This document shows, piece after piece, positions 27,728-36,201 of a stretch of 64,000 nt of DNA. Made by a program: the position numbers and the translations under genes. How positions within the stretch are numbered: the stretch's first letter is position 1; each line of letters starts with the position of its first letter. The notes under the pieces are model-generated. The model was not told the DNA's origin and made no database searches. It saw nothing but the letters and a program-made list of their open reading frames with translations. This DNA comes from SVFI01 sp045546735 (lineage in GTDB: Bacteria; Bacillota; Clostridia; Lachnospirales; Lachnospiraceae): assembly GCA_045546735.1 (NCBI GenBank), contig JAZQDJ010000056.1, forward strand, positions 9,587-73,586. Direction: 5' to 3'.

Positions 27728-28501
27728 ATGAGTAGTGTACAGTTATTAGACAAAACCAGAAAAATCGGCAAATTACTTCATAACAACAATTCGAGCAAGG
27801 TAGTATTTAATGATATCTGCAATGTGTTAAAAGAAATCTTGCAGTCGAATGTGCTTGTAATCAGCAAAAAGGGAAAGGTACTCGGAGTAGGGAACAGAGA
27901 TTCTATTACCGTTCTCGGGGAATTACTTGAGAGTAAAGTTGCTACATTTGTTGATAATGAGTTGAATGAAAGATTTTTGAGTGTTCTTTCAACAAAAGAA
28001 AATGTCAATCTTCAGACGCTTGGGTTTGAGAATCCGGGAGTTGAGACGTATAAAGGACTTATTTCTCCTATTGATATAGCGGGAGAACGTTTGGGCACCT
28101 TGTTTATTTACAAACAGGATAAGGAGTATGAAATCGACGATATTATCCTTTGTGAGTACGGAACTACGGTAGTAGGGCTTGAGATGCTTCGTTCTGTAAA
28201 TGAGGAGAGTGCAGAAGAGGTGCGTAAGCGTGCGGTAGTAAAATCGGCGATTAGTACATTGTCCCAGTCTGAGATGGAAGCGATTGTACATATTTTTGAT
28301 GAGTTAAACGGTATGGAGGGGATTCTTGTTGCAAGCAAGATTGCTGACCGTATCGGAATTACGCGATCGGTGATTGTGAACGCAATCCGCAAGTTTGAAA
28401 GCGCAGGTGTTATCGAATCAAGATCTTCCGGTATGAAAGGAACTTATATTAAAGTTTTAAATGAAGTTCTCTATGAAGAAATTGATCAGATACGCCGATA
28501 A
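27728..28501 (+). CDS. codY: GTP- and branched-chain-amino-acid-sensing transcriptional regulator CodY
   Basis: The global nutritional repressor of low-G+C Gram-positives, which binds DNA when GTP and isoleucine/leucine/valine are plentiful. The N-terminal GAF domain covers about 1-155 (LLDKTRKIGKLL ... FNDICNVLKEILQSNVLVIS ... GERLGTLFIYKQ). A linker helix and the conserved C-terminal winged helix follow (ASKIADRIGITRSVIVNAIR, then FESAGVIESRSSGMKGTYI). I chose ATG 27728, preceded by GGGGAG at 27712-27717, rather than ATG 27710, whose following bases form that ribosome site. This gives 257 aa, close to the usual 259. It has its own promoter and terminator and lies directly upstream of the flagellar operon, as in Bacillus. 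The CodY targets here cannot be determined by eye. Confidence 0.96.
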   Translation: MSSVQLLDKTRKIGKLLHNNNSSKVVFNDICNVLKEILQSNVLVISKKGKVLGVGNRDSITVLGELLESKVATFVDNELNERFLSVLSTKENVNLQTLGFENPGVETYKGLISPIDIAGERLGTLFIYKQDKEYEIDDIILCEYGTTVVGLEMLRSVNEESAEEVRKRAVVKSAISTLSQSEMEAIVHIFDELNGMEGILVASKIADRIGITRSVIVNAIRKFESAGVIESRSSGMKGTYIKVLNEVLYEEIDQIRR

Positions 28502-28550
28502 ATAAAGTATAAGAATTGAATAACAGGGGATATGGAGATTTCCTTGATAG

Positions 28551-28587
28551 AAAATGGATTTGCATCTATATGTAAATCCATTTTTTG
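28551..28587 (+). terminator. Rho-independent terminator after codY
   Basis: ATGGATTTGCA (28554-28564) pairs with TGTAAATCCAT (28571-28581) with one G-U pair. AAA flanks it on the left and six Ts lie on the right. It separates codY from the flagellar operon. Confidence 0.88.
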
Positions 28588-28653
28588 TGGTTTACATAAT
28601 CTATATTTTGTGGTCGGAGAAAAATAATCCACAATATCATGGATTTTTTGCCA

Positions 28654-28673
28654 AGAAAACCTTGTGTTTTTCT
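28654..28673 (+). promoter_or_regulatory. Imperfect palindrome overlapping the flgB -35 region
   Basis: AGAAAAC (28654-28660) and GTTTTTCT (28666-28673) form an inverted repeat with one extra T and a 5-base centre that covers the -35 hexamer. It could be an operator for the flagellar operon. It does not match the CodY consensus well, so the binding protein is unknown. Confidence 0.3.
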
Positions 28674-28689
28674 CTAAATTCTTTATAAT
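28662..28689 (+). promoter_or_regulatory. Candidate sigma-A promoter of the fla/che operon
   Basis: TTGTGT (28662-28667), a 16-base spacer and a perfect TATAAT (28684-28689), 41 bases upstream of the flgB ATG. No sigma-D-type -10 (GCCGATAA) was seen, so expression of the operon by the vegetative sigma factor is likely, as in Bacillus fla/che. The interval 28588-28653 is AT-rich with no gene. Confidence 0.65.
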
Positions 28690-28729
28690 AAAATAGAGTG
28701 GGCATACTATGCCCAAAAGGAGTGATTGT

Positions 28730-29119
28730 ATGATTAATTCAAACGTATTTGATTATGTGAATGTATTGGATAAAGCATCCGATGCTGCGTGGATGAGAAA
28801 TGAGGCGATTTCGCACAATATTGCAAATGTCAGTACGCCGAACTATAAGAGGCAGGATGTTGCATTTGAGGATACGCTCCGCCGTGCAATGAGCGATGCA
28901 AAGTATATTGAGACAGATCATAAGGTGTCAAACTTAAATCTCCGCACCTTAAATCCGACAACATATACGGATTATTCGGGATATTCCTATCGTACGGACG
29001 GAAATAACGTGGATATTGATACAGAGAATGCATACCTTGCAAGTAATCAGATTAAGTATAATGCGCTGATTGACAGTACCAATCAGGAATTTCGCAGACT
29101 TACAATGGTTATGAAATAA
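28730..29119 (+). CDS. flgB: Flagellar basal-body proximal rod protein FlgB
   Basis: A component of the proximal rod that joins the MS ring to the distal rod. The N-terminus carries the rod-family signature NEAISHNIANVSTPNYKRQDV, and the C-terminus ends with the helical NALIDSTNQEFRRLTMVMK-like segment shared with FlgC/FlgG. The ATG at 28730 follows AAAGGAG (28714-28720). An in-frame ATG at 28709 lies upstream of this ribosome site and would add an unconserved heptapeptide. The product is 129 aa, the usual size. It is the first gene of the fla/che operon. Confidence 0.95.
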   Translation: MINSNVFDYVNVLDKASDAAWMRNEAISHNIANVSTPNYKRQDVAFEDTLRRAMSDAKYIETDHKVSNLNLRTLNPTTYTDYSGYSYRTDGNNVDIDTENAYLASNQIKYNALIDSTNQEFRRLTMVMK

Positions 29120-29146
29120 GAGTAGACATGGATAGGAGGAATATGT

Positions 29147-29587
29147 ATGTTTGAATCTTTTGATATAAATGCATCGGGACTTACAGCACAGCGATACAGA
29201 CTTGATGTGATTTCGGAAAATATAGCAAATGTTGATACAACAAGAACGGAAGACGGAACGCCGTATCGCCGTAAATCGGTTATTTTTGCAGAGAAGGGAA
29301 ACGGACATAATTTTGCAAGTGCTCTTGAGAAAGCAAAAGGAACTTATCAGGGCGGCGGTGTAAAAGTGGTTTCTACTTTTGAGGATACGACAACTGATCT
29401 TAAGATGGTTTATGACCCGGCTCATCCGGATGCGGATGAAAACGGTTATGTATCTTATCCGAATGTGGATGTGGTAACAGAGATGACCAACCTGATTGAC
29501 GCGACCAGAGCTTACGAGGCGAATGCGACAGCGTTTACGGCAAGTAAGAATATGGCAGTCAAAGGACTTGAAATGGCACAGGGTTAA
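29147..29587 (+). CDS. flgC: Flagellar basal-body rod protein FlgC
   Basis: A proximal rod component. The 146 residues show the rod signature ASGLTAQRYRLDVISENIAN near the start. The FlgC-specific C-terminus reads YPNVDVVTEMTNLIDATRAYEANATAF. The rod proteins are exported through the flagellar type III apparatus without a cleaved signal, and none is present. The RBS is AGGAGGAA before ATG 29147. It is located between flgB and fliE in the standard order. Confidence 0.97.
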   Translation: MFESFDINASGLTAQRYRLDVISENIANVDTTRTEDGTPYRRKSVIFAEKGNGHNFASALEKAKGTYQGGGVKVVSTFEDTTTDLKMVYDPAHPDADENGYVSYPNVDVVTEMTNLIDATRAYEANATAFTASKNMAVKGLEMAQG

Positions 29588-29615
29588 TCAGTAAGTGACA
29601 GGTGAGGAGTAAAAG

Positions 29616-29942
29616 ATGGATATCAGTTCTTTATACAATGTAAGCAGTGGTGTAATTCAGAGTGCACTCAAAGATAATACATATGATATCTCGACAGCAG
29701 GAACAGAAGGTAATGATGTGTTCGCATCCTTCTTTGATTCTGCGATTAAGAGTTTAAATGAAACGAATGCATATATTTCGGATGCAGAGGACGAGGAAAT
29801 CAAACTTGCTCTCGGTGAAACGGAAAATACGCATGATCTTACGATTGCATTGCAGAAAGCATCGACGGCGCTTCAATATACGGTGGCAGTCCGCGATAAG
29901 TTTTTAGAGTCGTACCGTACAATTATGAACATGCAGATTTAG
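29616..29942 (+). CDS. fliE: Flagellar hook-basal body adaptor protein FliE
   Basis: A small adaptor between the FliF MS ring and the rod, and an early type III export substrate. The 108 residues carry the FliE pattern in the C-terminal half (ENTHDLTIALQKASTALQYTVAVRDKF, then ESYRTIMNMQI). The N-terminal half is variable and acidic. GGTGAGGAG precedes ATG 29616. It comes after flgC and before fliF. Confidence 0.95.
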   Translation: MDISSLYNVSSGVIQSALKDNTYDISTAGTEGNDVFASFFDSAIKSLNETNAYISDAEDEEIKLALGETENTHDLTIALQKASTALQYTVAVRDKFLESYRTIMNMQI

Positions 29943-29966
29943 TAAAAAGGAAAGCAGGAGAAGAAG

Positions 29967-31568
29967 ATGGCAGACAGGTTGAAAGCAATCCTGAACAGAA
30001 TAGTGGAATGGTGGAATAAGTTCTCGCCGAAACAAAAGACAATTATTGTCTGTGCGTTTGCGGGTGTGATTATTGCTATAGGAGTGCTCAGTTACGTGCT
30101 TACACGTCCGCAGTATGCTGTGGTTAAAATTTGTGAAACAACAGCTGTGGCTGCTGAGGTAACGGAGCTTTTGGAGAGTAATGAGATCACAAATTATACG
30201 TCGGATGATGCTTTGACGGTTTATGTATTGAAAGATCAGCTTTCCGAAGCCAGACTTGTTCTCGGAGCAAATGATATTTCTTCGGAAGGTTTCGGCATTG
30301 AGGATGTGACGAGCGGCGGTTTCTCGACGACGGAATCGGATAAGCAGAAACGATATGTTTTTTATAAAGAAAACAAAATGGAAGAAGATTTGGAGGCAAA
30401 CGGTTTTGTCAAGGAGGCGCATGTAACGCTTACGGTTCCGGAAGATGACGGAACACTTATCAGCCAGAATTTGGAGTCGTCTGCATCGGTTGTGCTGGAT
30501 TTGGCAGGGGATATGCCGCAGGAAGTTGCTTCTTCTTTGGCTCATTACATAGCAACAGCACTCGGAAATTCAAATACGGATAATGTGACGATTATTGATA
30601 CGGTCGGAAATCTTTTGTTTTCCGGCGAGACACAGGCAGCGGGCATGGGAAATGTGAGCACGCAGTTTGCGGCAAAACAGGAAGCTGAGAAGATTGTAAA
30701 ACAGGAAGTAAAGAGCGTACTTTTGGGAACGACACTGTATGATTCGGTAGAAGTGGCAAGTAATCTTTCACTTGATTTTTCTTCTTATAAAAAAACGTTC
30801 CATGATTATTCGGTGGATGAAGGACGTTCGGAAGGATATTTGGCTTCAGAGAATTTGTACAATTCTGAAAATGAAAGCGGTATCGGCGGAGAACCCGGAA
30901 CAGGAAGTAATGATGAGGATGGTACAACATATGTGATTCAGGACGGGGATGGCAGTAGTGCGACAGTAACGGAAGAACAAAGAAAGTATCTTCCGGACGA
31001 AATGGTGACGGAGCAGACAATACCGGCCGGACTTGTTAAATATGATGAATCATCTGTTTCTGTTACTGCGAAACGTCTTCATATGTACAATGAAGAAGAG
31101 GTGGAAGACCAAGGGCTTCTTGCAGATATGACATGGGAAGAGTTTAAGCTTGCAAACAGTGAACAGATTAAACTCGAAGTTGATACGGATGTGTACAGTA
31201 TTGTGCAGACAGCAACAGGTATTCCGACGGAGAATATTTCGATTGTTGCATATGAGGTTCCGGTGTTTATGGACAAAGAGGGACCGAGCGTGCAGGCAAC
31301 AGACATTGTGCAGGTTCTTCTTATCATTGCGATTCTTGCGGTGCTTGCATTTGTTGTAATCCGCAGTATGAAGATTCAGAAAGAGGAAGATACGGAAGAG
31401 GAGCTTGCGGTGGAGAACTTGCTTCAGTCAACTCCGGATACCGAGATTGAAAATATTGATTTGGACAGCAAGTCCGATGCACGGAAGATGATTGAGAAGT
31501 GTGTAGACGAAAATCCGGAAGCGGTGGCAAATCTGCTCCGCAACTGGCTGACAGAAGATTGGGGGTAA
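29967..31568 (+). CDS. fliF: Flagellar MS-ring protein FliF
   Basis: The inner-membrane ring on which the basal body is built. The N-terminal transmembrane helix lies at about 24-46. Ring-building YscJ/FliF domains follow (YAVVKICETTAVAAEVTELL; KRYVFYKENKMEEDLEANG; VKEAHVTLTVPED). There is a variable Gly/Ser/Asp-rich beta-collar region at about 300-345. A second transmembrane helix sits at about 445-468. The C-terminal cytoplasmic tail ends in the FliG-binding sequence VANLLRNWLTEDWG. At 533 aa it is normal. It ends six bases before fliG. Confidence 0.97.
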   Translation: MADRLKAILNRIVEWWNKFSPKQKTIIVCAFAGVIIAIGVLSYVLTRPQYAVVKICETTAVAAEVTELLESNEITNYTSDDALTVYVLKDQLSEARLVLGANDISSEGFGIEDVTSGGFSTTESDKQKRYVFYKENKMEEDLEANGFVKEAHVTLTVPEDDGTLISQNLESSASVVLDLAGDMPQEVASSLAHYIATALGNSNTDNVTIIDTVGNLLFSGETQAAGMGNVSTQFAAKQEAEKIVKQEVKSVLLGTTLYDSVEVASNLSLDFSSYKKTFHDYSVDEGRSEGYLASENLYNSENESGIGGEPGTGSNDEDGTTYVIQDGDGSSATVTEEQRKYLPDEMVTEQTIPAGLVKYDESSVSVTAKRLHMYNEEEVEDQGLLADMTWEEFKLANSEQIKLEVDTDVYSIVQTATGIPTENISIVAYEVPVFMDKEGPSVQATDIVQVLLIIAILAVLAFVVIRSMKIQKEEDTEEELAVENLLQSTPDTEIENIDLDSKSDARKMIEKCVDENPEAVANLLRNWLTEDWG

Positions 31569-31574
31569 AAGAGA

Positions 31575-32591
31575 ATGGCCCGTTATGCAGACTCAAACTA
31601 TACAGGGATACAGAAAGCGGCAATTCTTTTGATTTCTCTGGGACCGGAGAAATCTTCGCAGATATTTAAACATTTAAAAGAGGAAGAAATCGAGGAACTG
31701 ACGCTCGAAATTGCAAATACGAAAAGTATTACTACGCAGGTAAAAGACGATGTCATCAATGAATTTTATGAGATTTGTCTGGCCCAGCAGTATATCGCAG
31801 AAGGCGGTATCGGTTATGCAAAAGAGCTTTTGGAAGGCGCGCTTGGTGCGGAAAAAGCGATGGAAGTTATCGGAAGACTGACGGCTTCGCTTCAGGTAAA
31901 ACCGTTCGAGTTTGTGCGCAAGGCAGATGCTTCGCAGCTTCTTAACTTTATTCAGGATGAGCATCCGCAGACGATTGCATTGATTTTGTCGTATCTTTCA
32001 CCGAGCCAGGCGGCACAGATTATTTCTGCGCTTGCTCCGGACAGGCAGGCAGATGTTGCAAAGCGTGTAGCGACGATGGACCGTACGAGCCCGGATGTGA
32101 TCAAAGAGGTGGAAAGAGTGCTTGAGACGAAGCTTTCTTCTCTTGTAAATCAGGAATACAACGTTATCGGCGGTGTGGATGCTGTGGTTGAAATTCTCAA
32201 TACAGTTGACCGCGGAACAGAAAAACATATTATGGAAACACTCGAAATCGTGGTGCCGGAACTTGCAGACGAAATCCGCAAGAAGATGTTCGTATTCGAA
32301 GATATCCTGCTGCTTGATGACCGTGCAATCCAGCGTGTGCTTCGTGACGTGGAAAATTCAGACCTTGCGATTGCGCTTAAAGGTGCAAATGAACAGGTAC
32401 AGAATGCTATCTTCAACAACCTTTCAAAACGTTTGGCGGCTATGATCAAAGAGGATATGGAATTCATGGGTCCTGTACGTATGAAGGATGTGGAAGAGGC
32501 ACAGCAGAAGATTGTTAATATTATACGTAAGTTAGAAGATTCGGCTGAGATTGTAATCTCCAGAGGCGGAGGTGACGAGATCGTTGTATAA
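31575..32591 (+). CDS. fliG: Flagellar motor switch protein FliG
   Basis: The rotor protein that transmits torque from MotA and sets rotation direction. The N-terminal FliF-binding domain starts IQKAAILLISLGPEKSSQIF. The middle domain contains the EHPQTIALILSYL motif. The C-terminal domain has the charged torque helix (FEDILLLDDRAIQRVLRDVE) and ends KIVNIIRKLEDSAEIVI. The product is 338 aa, full length. Its end overlaps the start of fliH, so the two are translationally coupled. Confidence 0.97.
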   Translation: MARYADSNYTGIQKAAILLISLGPEKSSQIFKHLKEEEIEELTLEIANTKSITTQVKDDVINEFYEICLAQQYIAEGGIGYAKELLEGALGAEKAMEVIGRLTASLQVKPFEFVRKADASQLLNFIQDEHPQTIALILSYLSPSQAAQIISALAPDRQADVAKRVATMDRTSPDVIKEVERVLETKLSSLVNQEYNVIGGVDAVVEILNTVDRGTEKHIMETLEIVVPELADEIRKKMFVFEDILLLDDRAIQRVLRDVENSDLAIALKGANEQVQNAIFNNLSKRLAAMIKEDMEFMGPVRMKDVEEAQQKIVNIIRKLEDSAEIVISRGGGDEIVV

Positions 32592-33459
32592 GCAGAATTT
32601 GTTAAAGTCGGGCTGGGTTATGGTGAATGCGGACGAGGTCCGTGTGATTGATTCGAATAAAACGATTGAAGAAAAAATGATGTTAGCCCAGGCTCCGGAA
32701 CCGGAAGCGATGGCATATCATCCGATGAGTTTTGATGAGGAAGGCGGCTCCTTGGATCCGATGGATGCGCTTTTTTCGGAAGGAATTGATGCGGAAGCTG
32801 TTCCGGAAGAGCAGGTAAATATAGGGAAGGAACAGTTGCAGGAAGCATACGCACAGGCGGAGGAAATCATTGCGCAGGCGCAGGCGCAGGCAGAAGAAAT
32901 CCGTCAGCAGGCGCAGGCTATGGCAGAACAGGATGCGAGGGCTGCATATGAAAATGCAAAGCAGCAGGGAACGCAGGACGGATACCGTGACGGAATGCAG
33001 AAGGCGAATGCAGAGGCGGAAGCTGTGCGCAGGGAATACGCACAGAAAGAGCAGGAGCTGATGAGGCAGTATCAGGAACAATTGGAAGATATGGAGCCGT
33101 ATCTTATGCAACAACTCACGGAAATTTATGAGCATGTTTTCGGTGTGGAACTATCACAGTACAGAAATATTTTGCAACATTTGATTGCGAACACGCTCCG
33201 CATTGTTGAGATGAGTGACAATTATCTGATTCATGTGTCTGAGCAGGATTACTCTTATGTCAGCATGCAAAAGGCACAGATTATGGAAGAGGGATGTGTG
33301 AAAAATGCGACCCTCGAGATTGTAGAAGACAGAACACTGAATAAAAATGAGTGTTTGATAGAGACGGAAGACGGTATTTTTGATTGCAGTCTTTCAACAC
33401 AGCTTACAGAGTTGAAACGTAAATTGCAGCTACTTTCTTATACCGGAAAAAAGGAGTAA
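32584..33459 (+). CDS. fliH: Flagellar assembly protein FliH (export ATPase regulator)
   Basis: The stator-like peripheral stalk of the flagellar type III export ATPase, which binds FliI. The protein has a short conserved N-terminus containing DEVRVIDSNKTIEEKM, then an Ala/Gln/Glu-rich coiled coil at about 80-160 (AYAQAEEIIAQAQAQAEEI). The C-terminal FliH/NolV-type domain includes MSDNYLIHVSEQDYSYV. I place the start at TTG 32584, because a full GGAGGTGA (32568-32575) lies eight bases upstream. The in-frame GTG at 32572 is inside that ribosome site and would add four residues. It overlaps fliG by 8 bases. Confidence 0.85.
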   Translation: MYKQNLLKSGWVMVNADEVRVIDSNKTIEEKMMLAQAPEPEAMAYHPMSFDEEGGSLDPMDALFSEGIDAEAVPEEQVNIGKEQLQEAYAQAEEIIAQAQAQAEEIRQQAQAMAEQDARAAYENAKQQGTQDGYRDGMQKANAEAEAVRREYAQKEQELMRQYQEQLEDMEPYLMQQLTEIYEHVFGVELSQYRNILQHLIANTLRIVEMSDNYLIHVSEQDYSYVSMQKAQIMEEGCVKNATLEIVEDRTLNKNECLIETEDGIFDCSLSTQLTELKRKLQLLSYTGKKE

Positions 33460-33464
33460 ACTTT

Positions 33465-34784
33465 TTGAGTTATTCACAGGTTCAGTTTGAAAAATATGAG
33501 CAATTGAAGAGTGAAGTGTTTTTTAAAAGACTCGGTAAGATTGTCAACGTGGTAGGTCTTACCATTGAGTCGGCGGGGCCGGATGCCAGACTCGGTGATT
33601 TGTGCCGCGTATATAAACAGGGAAGAAACGGCGATTATATCACTGCGGAAGTGGTCGGATTTAAAGACGGGCATACAATTTTGATGCCGTATGAGGTTAC
33701 GGATGGAATCGGCGGCGGATGTGTTGTTGAGAATGAAGGCTATCCGCTTACGGTAAAGGTTGGACCGCAGCTTCTCGGAAAGACGCTTGACGGACTGGGA
33801 CGTTTGGCAGATGAGTCGTTGTTAGCCGGGGCACAGGAGTATCCGGTAGAAGCGCCGCCGCCTGACCCGATGGCGAGGGAAATCATTGATGAAGTTCTTC
33901 CGCTCGGTGTGAAGGCGGTAGACGGACTGATTACGGTCGGAAAAGGACAACGTATCGGTATTTTTGCAGGATCCGGTGTCGGTAAGTCGACACTTATGGG
34001 GATGTTTGCGCGTAACACGAAAGCGGATATTAATGTGATTGCGCTGATTGGTGAGCGAGGCAGAGAGGTGCGAGAATTTATTGAACGTGACCTCGGTGAG
34101 GAAGGTATGAAACGTTCTGTTGTAGTGATTGCAACTTCCGATAAGCCTGCGCTTGAGCGTAATAAAGCTGCAAAGACGGCGACGGCGATTGCTGAGTATT
34201 TCCGTGACAGGGGGAAAGACGTTCTTTTGATGATGGATTCACTGACGCGTTTTTCAATGGCACAAAGGGAAATCGGTCTTGCCAGCGGTGAGCCGCCGGT
34301 AACGCGTGGTTATCCGCCGAGTGTATATTCGGAAATGCCGAAACTTTTGGAGAGAGCGGGAAGGTCGGACAAAGGTTCGATTACAGGACTGTATACCGTA
34401 CTTGTTGACGGTGATGATTTTAATGAACCGATTACGGATACAGCGAGAAGTATTTTGGACGGTCATATTATGCTTAACCGTAAGTTGGCGCACAAAAATC
34501 ACTATCCGGCGATTGATGTGTTGCAGAGCATCTCCCGTTGTATGAGTCAGATTGCGGAAAAGGAACATAAGCAGGTGGCAGGTAAGCTGAAAAATGTTAT
34601 GGCTACCTACAATGAAGCGGAAGATTTGATTAATATCGGTGCGTACAAAAAAGGAAGTAATCCGGGGATTGACCATGCGATTGCAAAGATTGATGCGGTA
34701 AACAGATTTTTATTGCAACAGACGGATGAAAAGTTCGATTTTGAAGAAGAAGTTGAACTCATGAAAAAGATTTTTGAGGAATAA
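33465..34784 (+). CDS. fliI: Flagellum-specific ATP synthase FliI
   Basis: The hexameric ATPase of the flagellar type III secretion apparatus, related to F1-beta. Walker A is GIFAGSGVGKSTLMGMF at about residues 165-181. Family motifs also include VIALIGERGREVREFIE, LLMMDSLTRFSMAQREIGLA and GEPPVTRGYPPSVYSEMPK. The 439-aa product is complete. The start is TTG at 33465, preceded by AAAAGGAG (33449-33456). No ATG fits, because the conserved N-terminus begins here. It is followed by fliJ after 17 bases. Confidence 0.97.
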   Translation: MSYSQVQFEKYEQLKSEVFFKRLGKIVNVVGLTIESAGPDARLGDLCRVYKQGRNGDYITAEVVGFKDGHTILMPYEVTDGIGGGCVVENEGYPLTVKVGPQLLGKTLDGLGRLADESLLAGAQEYPVEAPPPDPMAREIIDEVLPLGVKAVDGLITVGKGQRIGIFAGSGVGKSTLMGMFARNTKADINVIALIGERGREVREFIERDLGEEGMKRSVVVIATSDKPALERNKAAKTATAIAEYFRDRGKDVLLMMDSLTRFSMAQREIGLASGEPPVTRGYPPSVYSEMPKLLERAGRSDKGSITGLYTVLVDGDDFNEPITDTARSILDGHIMLNRKLAHKNHYPAIDVLQSISRCMSQIAEKEHKQVAGKLKNVMATYNEAEDLINIGAYKKGSNPGIDHAIAKIDAVNRFLLQQTDEKFDFEEEVELMKKIFEE

Positions 34785-34801
34785 TCGGTTGGTGAGAGCA
34801 G

Positions 34802-35245
34802 ATGGGCAGATTTCGTTACCGCATGCAGAATATTCTGAATATGAAAGAAAAGCTTGAGACGCAGGCGAAGAATGAGTTTGCTGCAGCAAACCTGGAGCTT
34901 TTGGAGGAACAGGATAAACTTGCCAAAATGCTGGAACATAATAAACAGCTGGAAGAAGAAAGTAAGCAGCTGCGTCTGAAAGACAGTCTGAGTATCAAAG
35001 AGATAAAAGACAATACATTGTCGATTGAACTGCAAAAGGAAAAAATGAAGCAACAGGCATTGTGTATTCATGCGGCAGAGAAAAAAGTGGAGCAGAAACG
35101 CAAGGTGATGGTTGATTTGATGCAGGAAAAGAAGACGCATGAACTCCTGCGGGAGAAGGCGTTTGAACAGTTTTTGCTTGATGAAAAAGCAGAAGAAAGC
35201 AAACAGATTGATGAACTGACAAGTTATACCTATGGTCAAAAATAG
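34802..35245 (+). CDS. fliJ: Flagellar export chaperone / stalk protein FliJ
   Basis: A 147-residue, almost entirely helical, highly charged coiled-coil protein starting MGRFRYRMQNILNMKEKLETQ. This FliJ N-terminal signature includes the Phe/Arg-rich start. FliJ sits in the central pore of the FliI hexamer and engages FlhA during export. Its place between fliI and the motE-like gene confirms the assignment. Sequence conservation in this family is weak, so identity rests on the N-terminus, length, coiled coil and position. Confidence 0.9.
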   Translation: MGRFRYRMQNILNMKEKLETQAKNEFAAANLELLEEQDKLAKMLEHNKQLEEESKQLRLKDSLSIKEIKDNTLSIELQKEKMKQQALCIHAAEKKVEQKRKVMVDLMQEKKTHELLREKAFEQFLLDEKAEESKQIDELTSYTYGQK

Positions 35246-35265
35246 GTCGATAGGAAGGTGAAAAC

Positions 35266-36135
35266 GTGGCACAGGGATTGAATACAGTCGAACAGGATTA
35301 TAAGGCGGATAAAAAACGGCTGAAAGAAGAAAAGAATAGATTAAAACAGCAGCAAAAGCAGCAGAGAAAAGAGGCAAAGGCCCGTGCCAAGGAACTGGCT
35401 CTTGAAGAAGCGCAGCTTGTGGATGAGATGGAGGGTAATCCGTTTTCGGTTGCACTTGTAACGATTATTATTGTGATTGTCTGGATTGCCATTATCTGTC
35501 TTTTGATTAAACTTGATGTCGGTGGTTTCGGAACGAATGTGATGACACCGCTTTTGAAAAATGTGCCGGTTGTAAATAAGATTCTGCCGAAACCGGAGAC
35601 GACAGCAGATGAAGGCGGTTACGAAGGTTACGCCACGATTCAGGATGCGGTGGATTATATTAAAGTGTTGGAACTTCAGTTGGAGGCTGCAAGATCCGAA
35701 ACGTCTGCTGACGGTACGACAATTATGCAGTTGCAGGCGGAAATTGAGCGGTTGAAAACGTTTGAGAGTAATCAGCTTGAGTTCCAAAAGATAAAAAACG
35801 AGTTTTATGAAGAGGTTGTATACGCGGAGAATGGTCCGGGAGCGGCTGAGTATGCCAAGTATTATGAGACGATGGACCCGTCTACGGCGGAAATGTTGTA
35901 TAAAGAAGTGATTCGTGAGGAGCAGGAGTCAAAAGAGATTGAAGATTATGCGGCGGCTTATTCTGAGATGAAACCAAAAGAAGCGGCGGCGATTTTTGAG
36001 TCGATGACGGATAATCTGGATCTTGTGGCCCGCATTCTCAGTGTGATGACAGCAGAAGACAGGGGTAAAATTCTCGGTGTTATGGATCCTGCTGTTGCTG
36101 CTAAGGTTACAAAAATAATGGATCCGCAGACTTAA
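35266..36135 (+). CDS. MotE/YlxF-like flagellar protein with MgtE-N-like domain
   Basis: A bitopic membrane protein of 289 residues. It starts with a long basic/acidic coiled coil (about 1-55, rich in Lys/Glu/Gln), followed by a transmembrane helix at about 62-82. An extracytoplasmic coiled coil runs at about 130-170. The C-terminal MgtE-N-like helical domain contains KYYETMDPSTAEMLYKEV and MKPKEAAAIFESM, ending MDPAVAAKVTKIM. This architecture and the fliJ-fliK location match YlxF/MotE, a stator- or export-associated protein. The start is GTG 35266 after AGGAAGGTGA. The exact role in Gram-positives is not settled. Confidence 0.85.
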   Translation: MAQGLNTVEQDYKADKKRLKEEKNRLKQQQKQQRKEAKARAKELALEEAQLVDEMEGNPFSVALVTIIIVIVWIAIICLLIKLDVGGFGTNVMTPLLKNVPVVNKILPKPETTADEGGYEGYATIQDAVDYIKVLELQLEAARSETSADGTTIMQLQAEIERLKTFESNQLEFQKIKNEFYEEVVYAENGPGAAEYAKYYETMDPSTAEMLYKEVIREEQESKEIEDYAAAYSEMKPKEAAAIFESMTDNLDLVARILSVMTAEDRGKILGVMDPAVAAKVTKIMDPQT

Positions 36136-36201
36136 GTTTTTGAAGAAAATGTCCGATAAACATTCTGAGGATTAATAAATCTTGCAGAAAGGAGGACATA
36201 T

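Noticed and set aside
28588..28683. CodY box at the flgB promoter
   Set aside because: No 15-mer close to AATTTTCWGAAAATT was found; the palindrome at 28654-28673 has different spacing.
34607..35455. A 282-codon minus-strand frame over fliI/fliJ/motE
   Set aside because: Spans three plus-strand genes; Phe/Leu-rich from antisense reading of coiled-coil codons.
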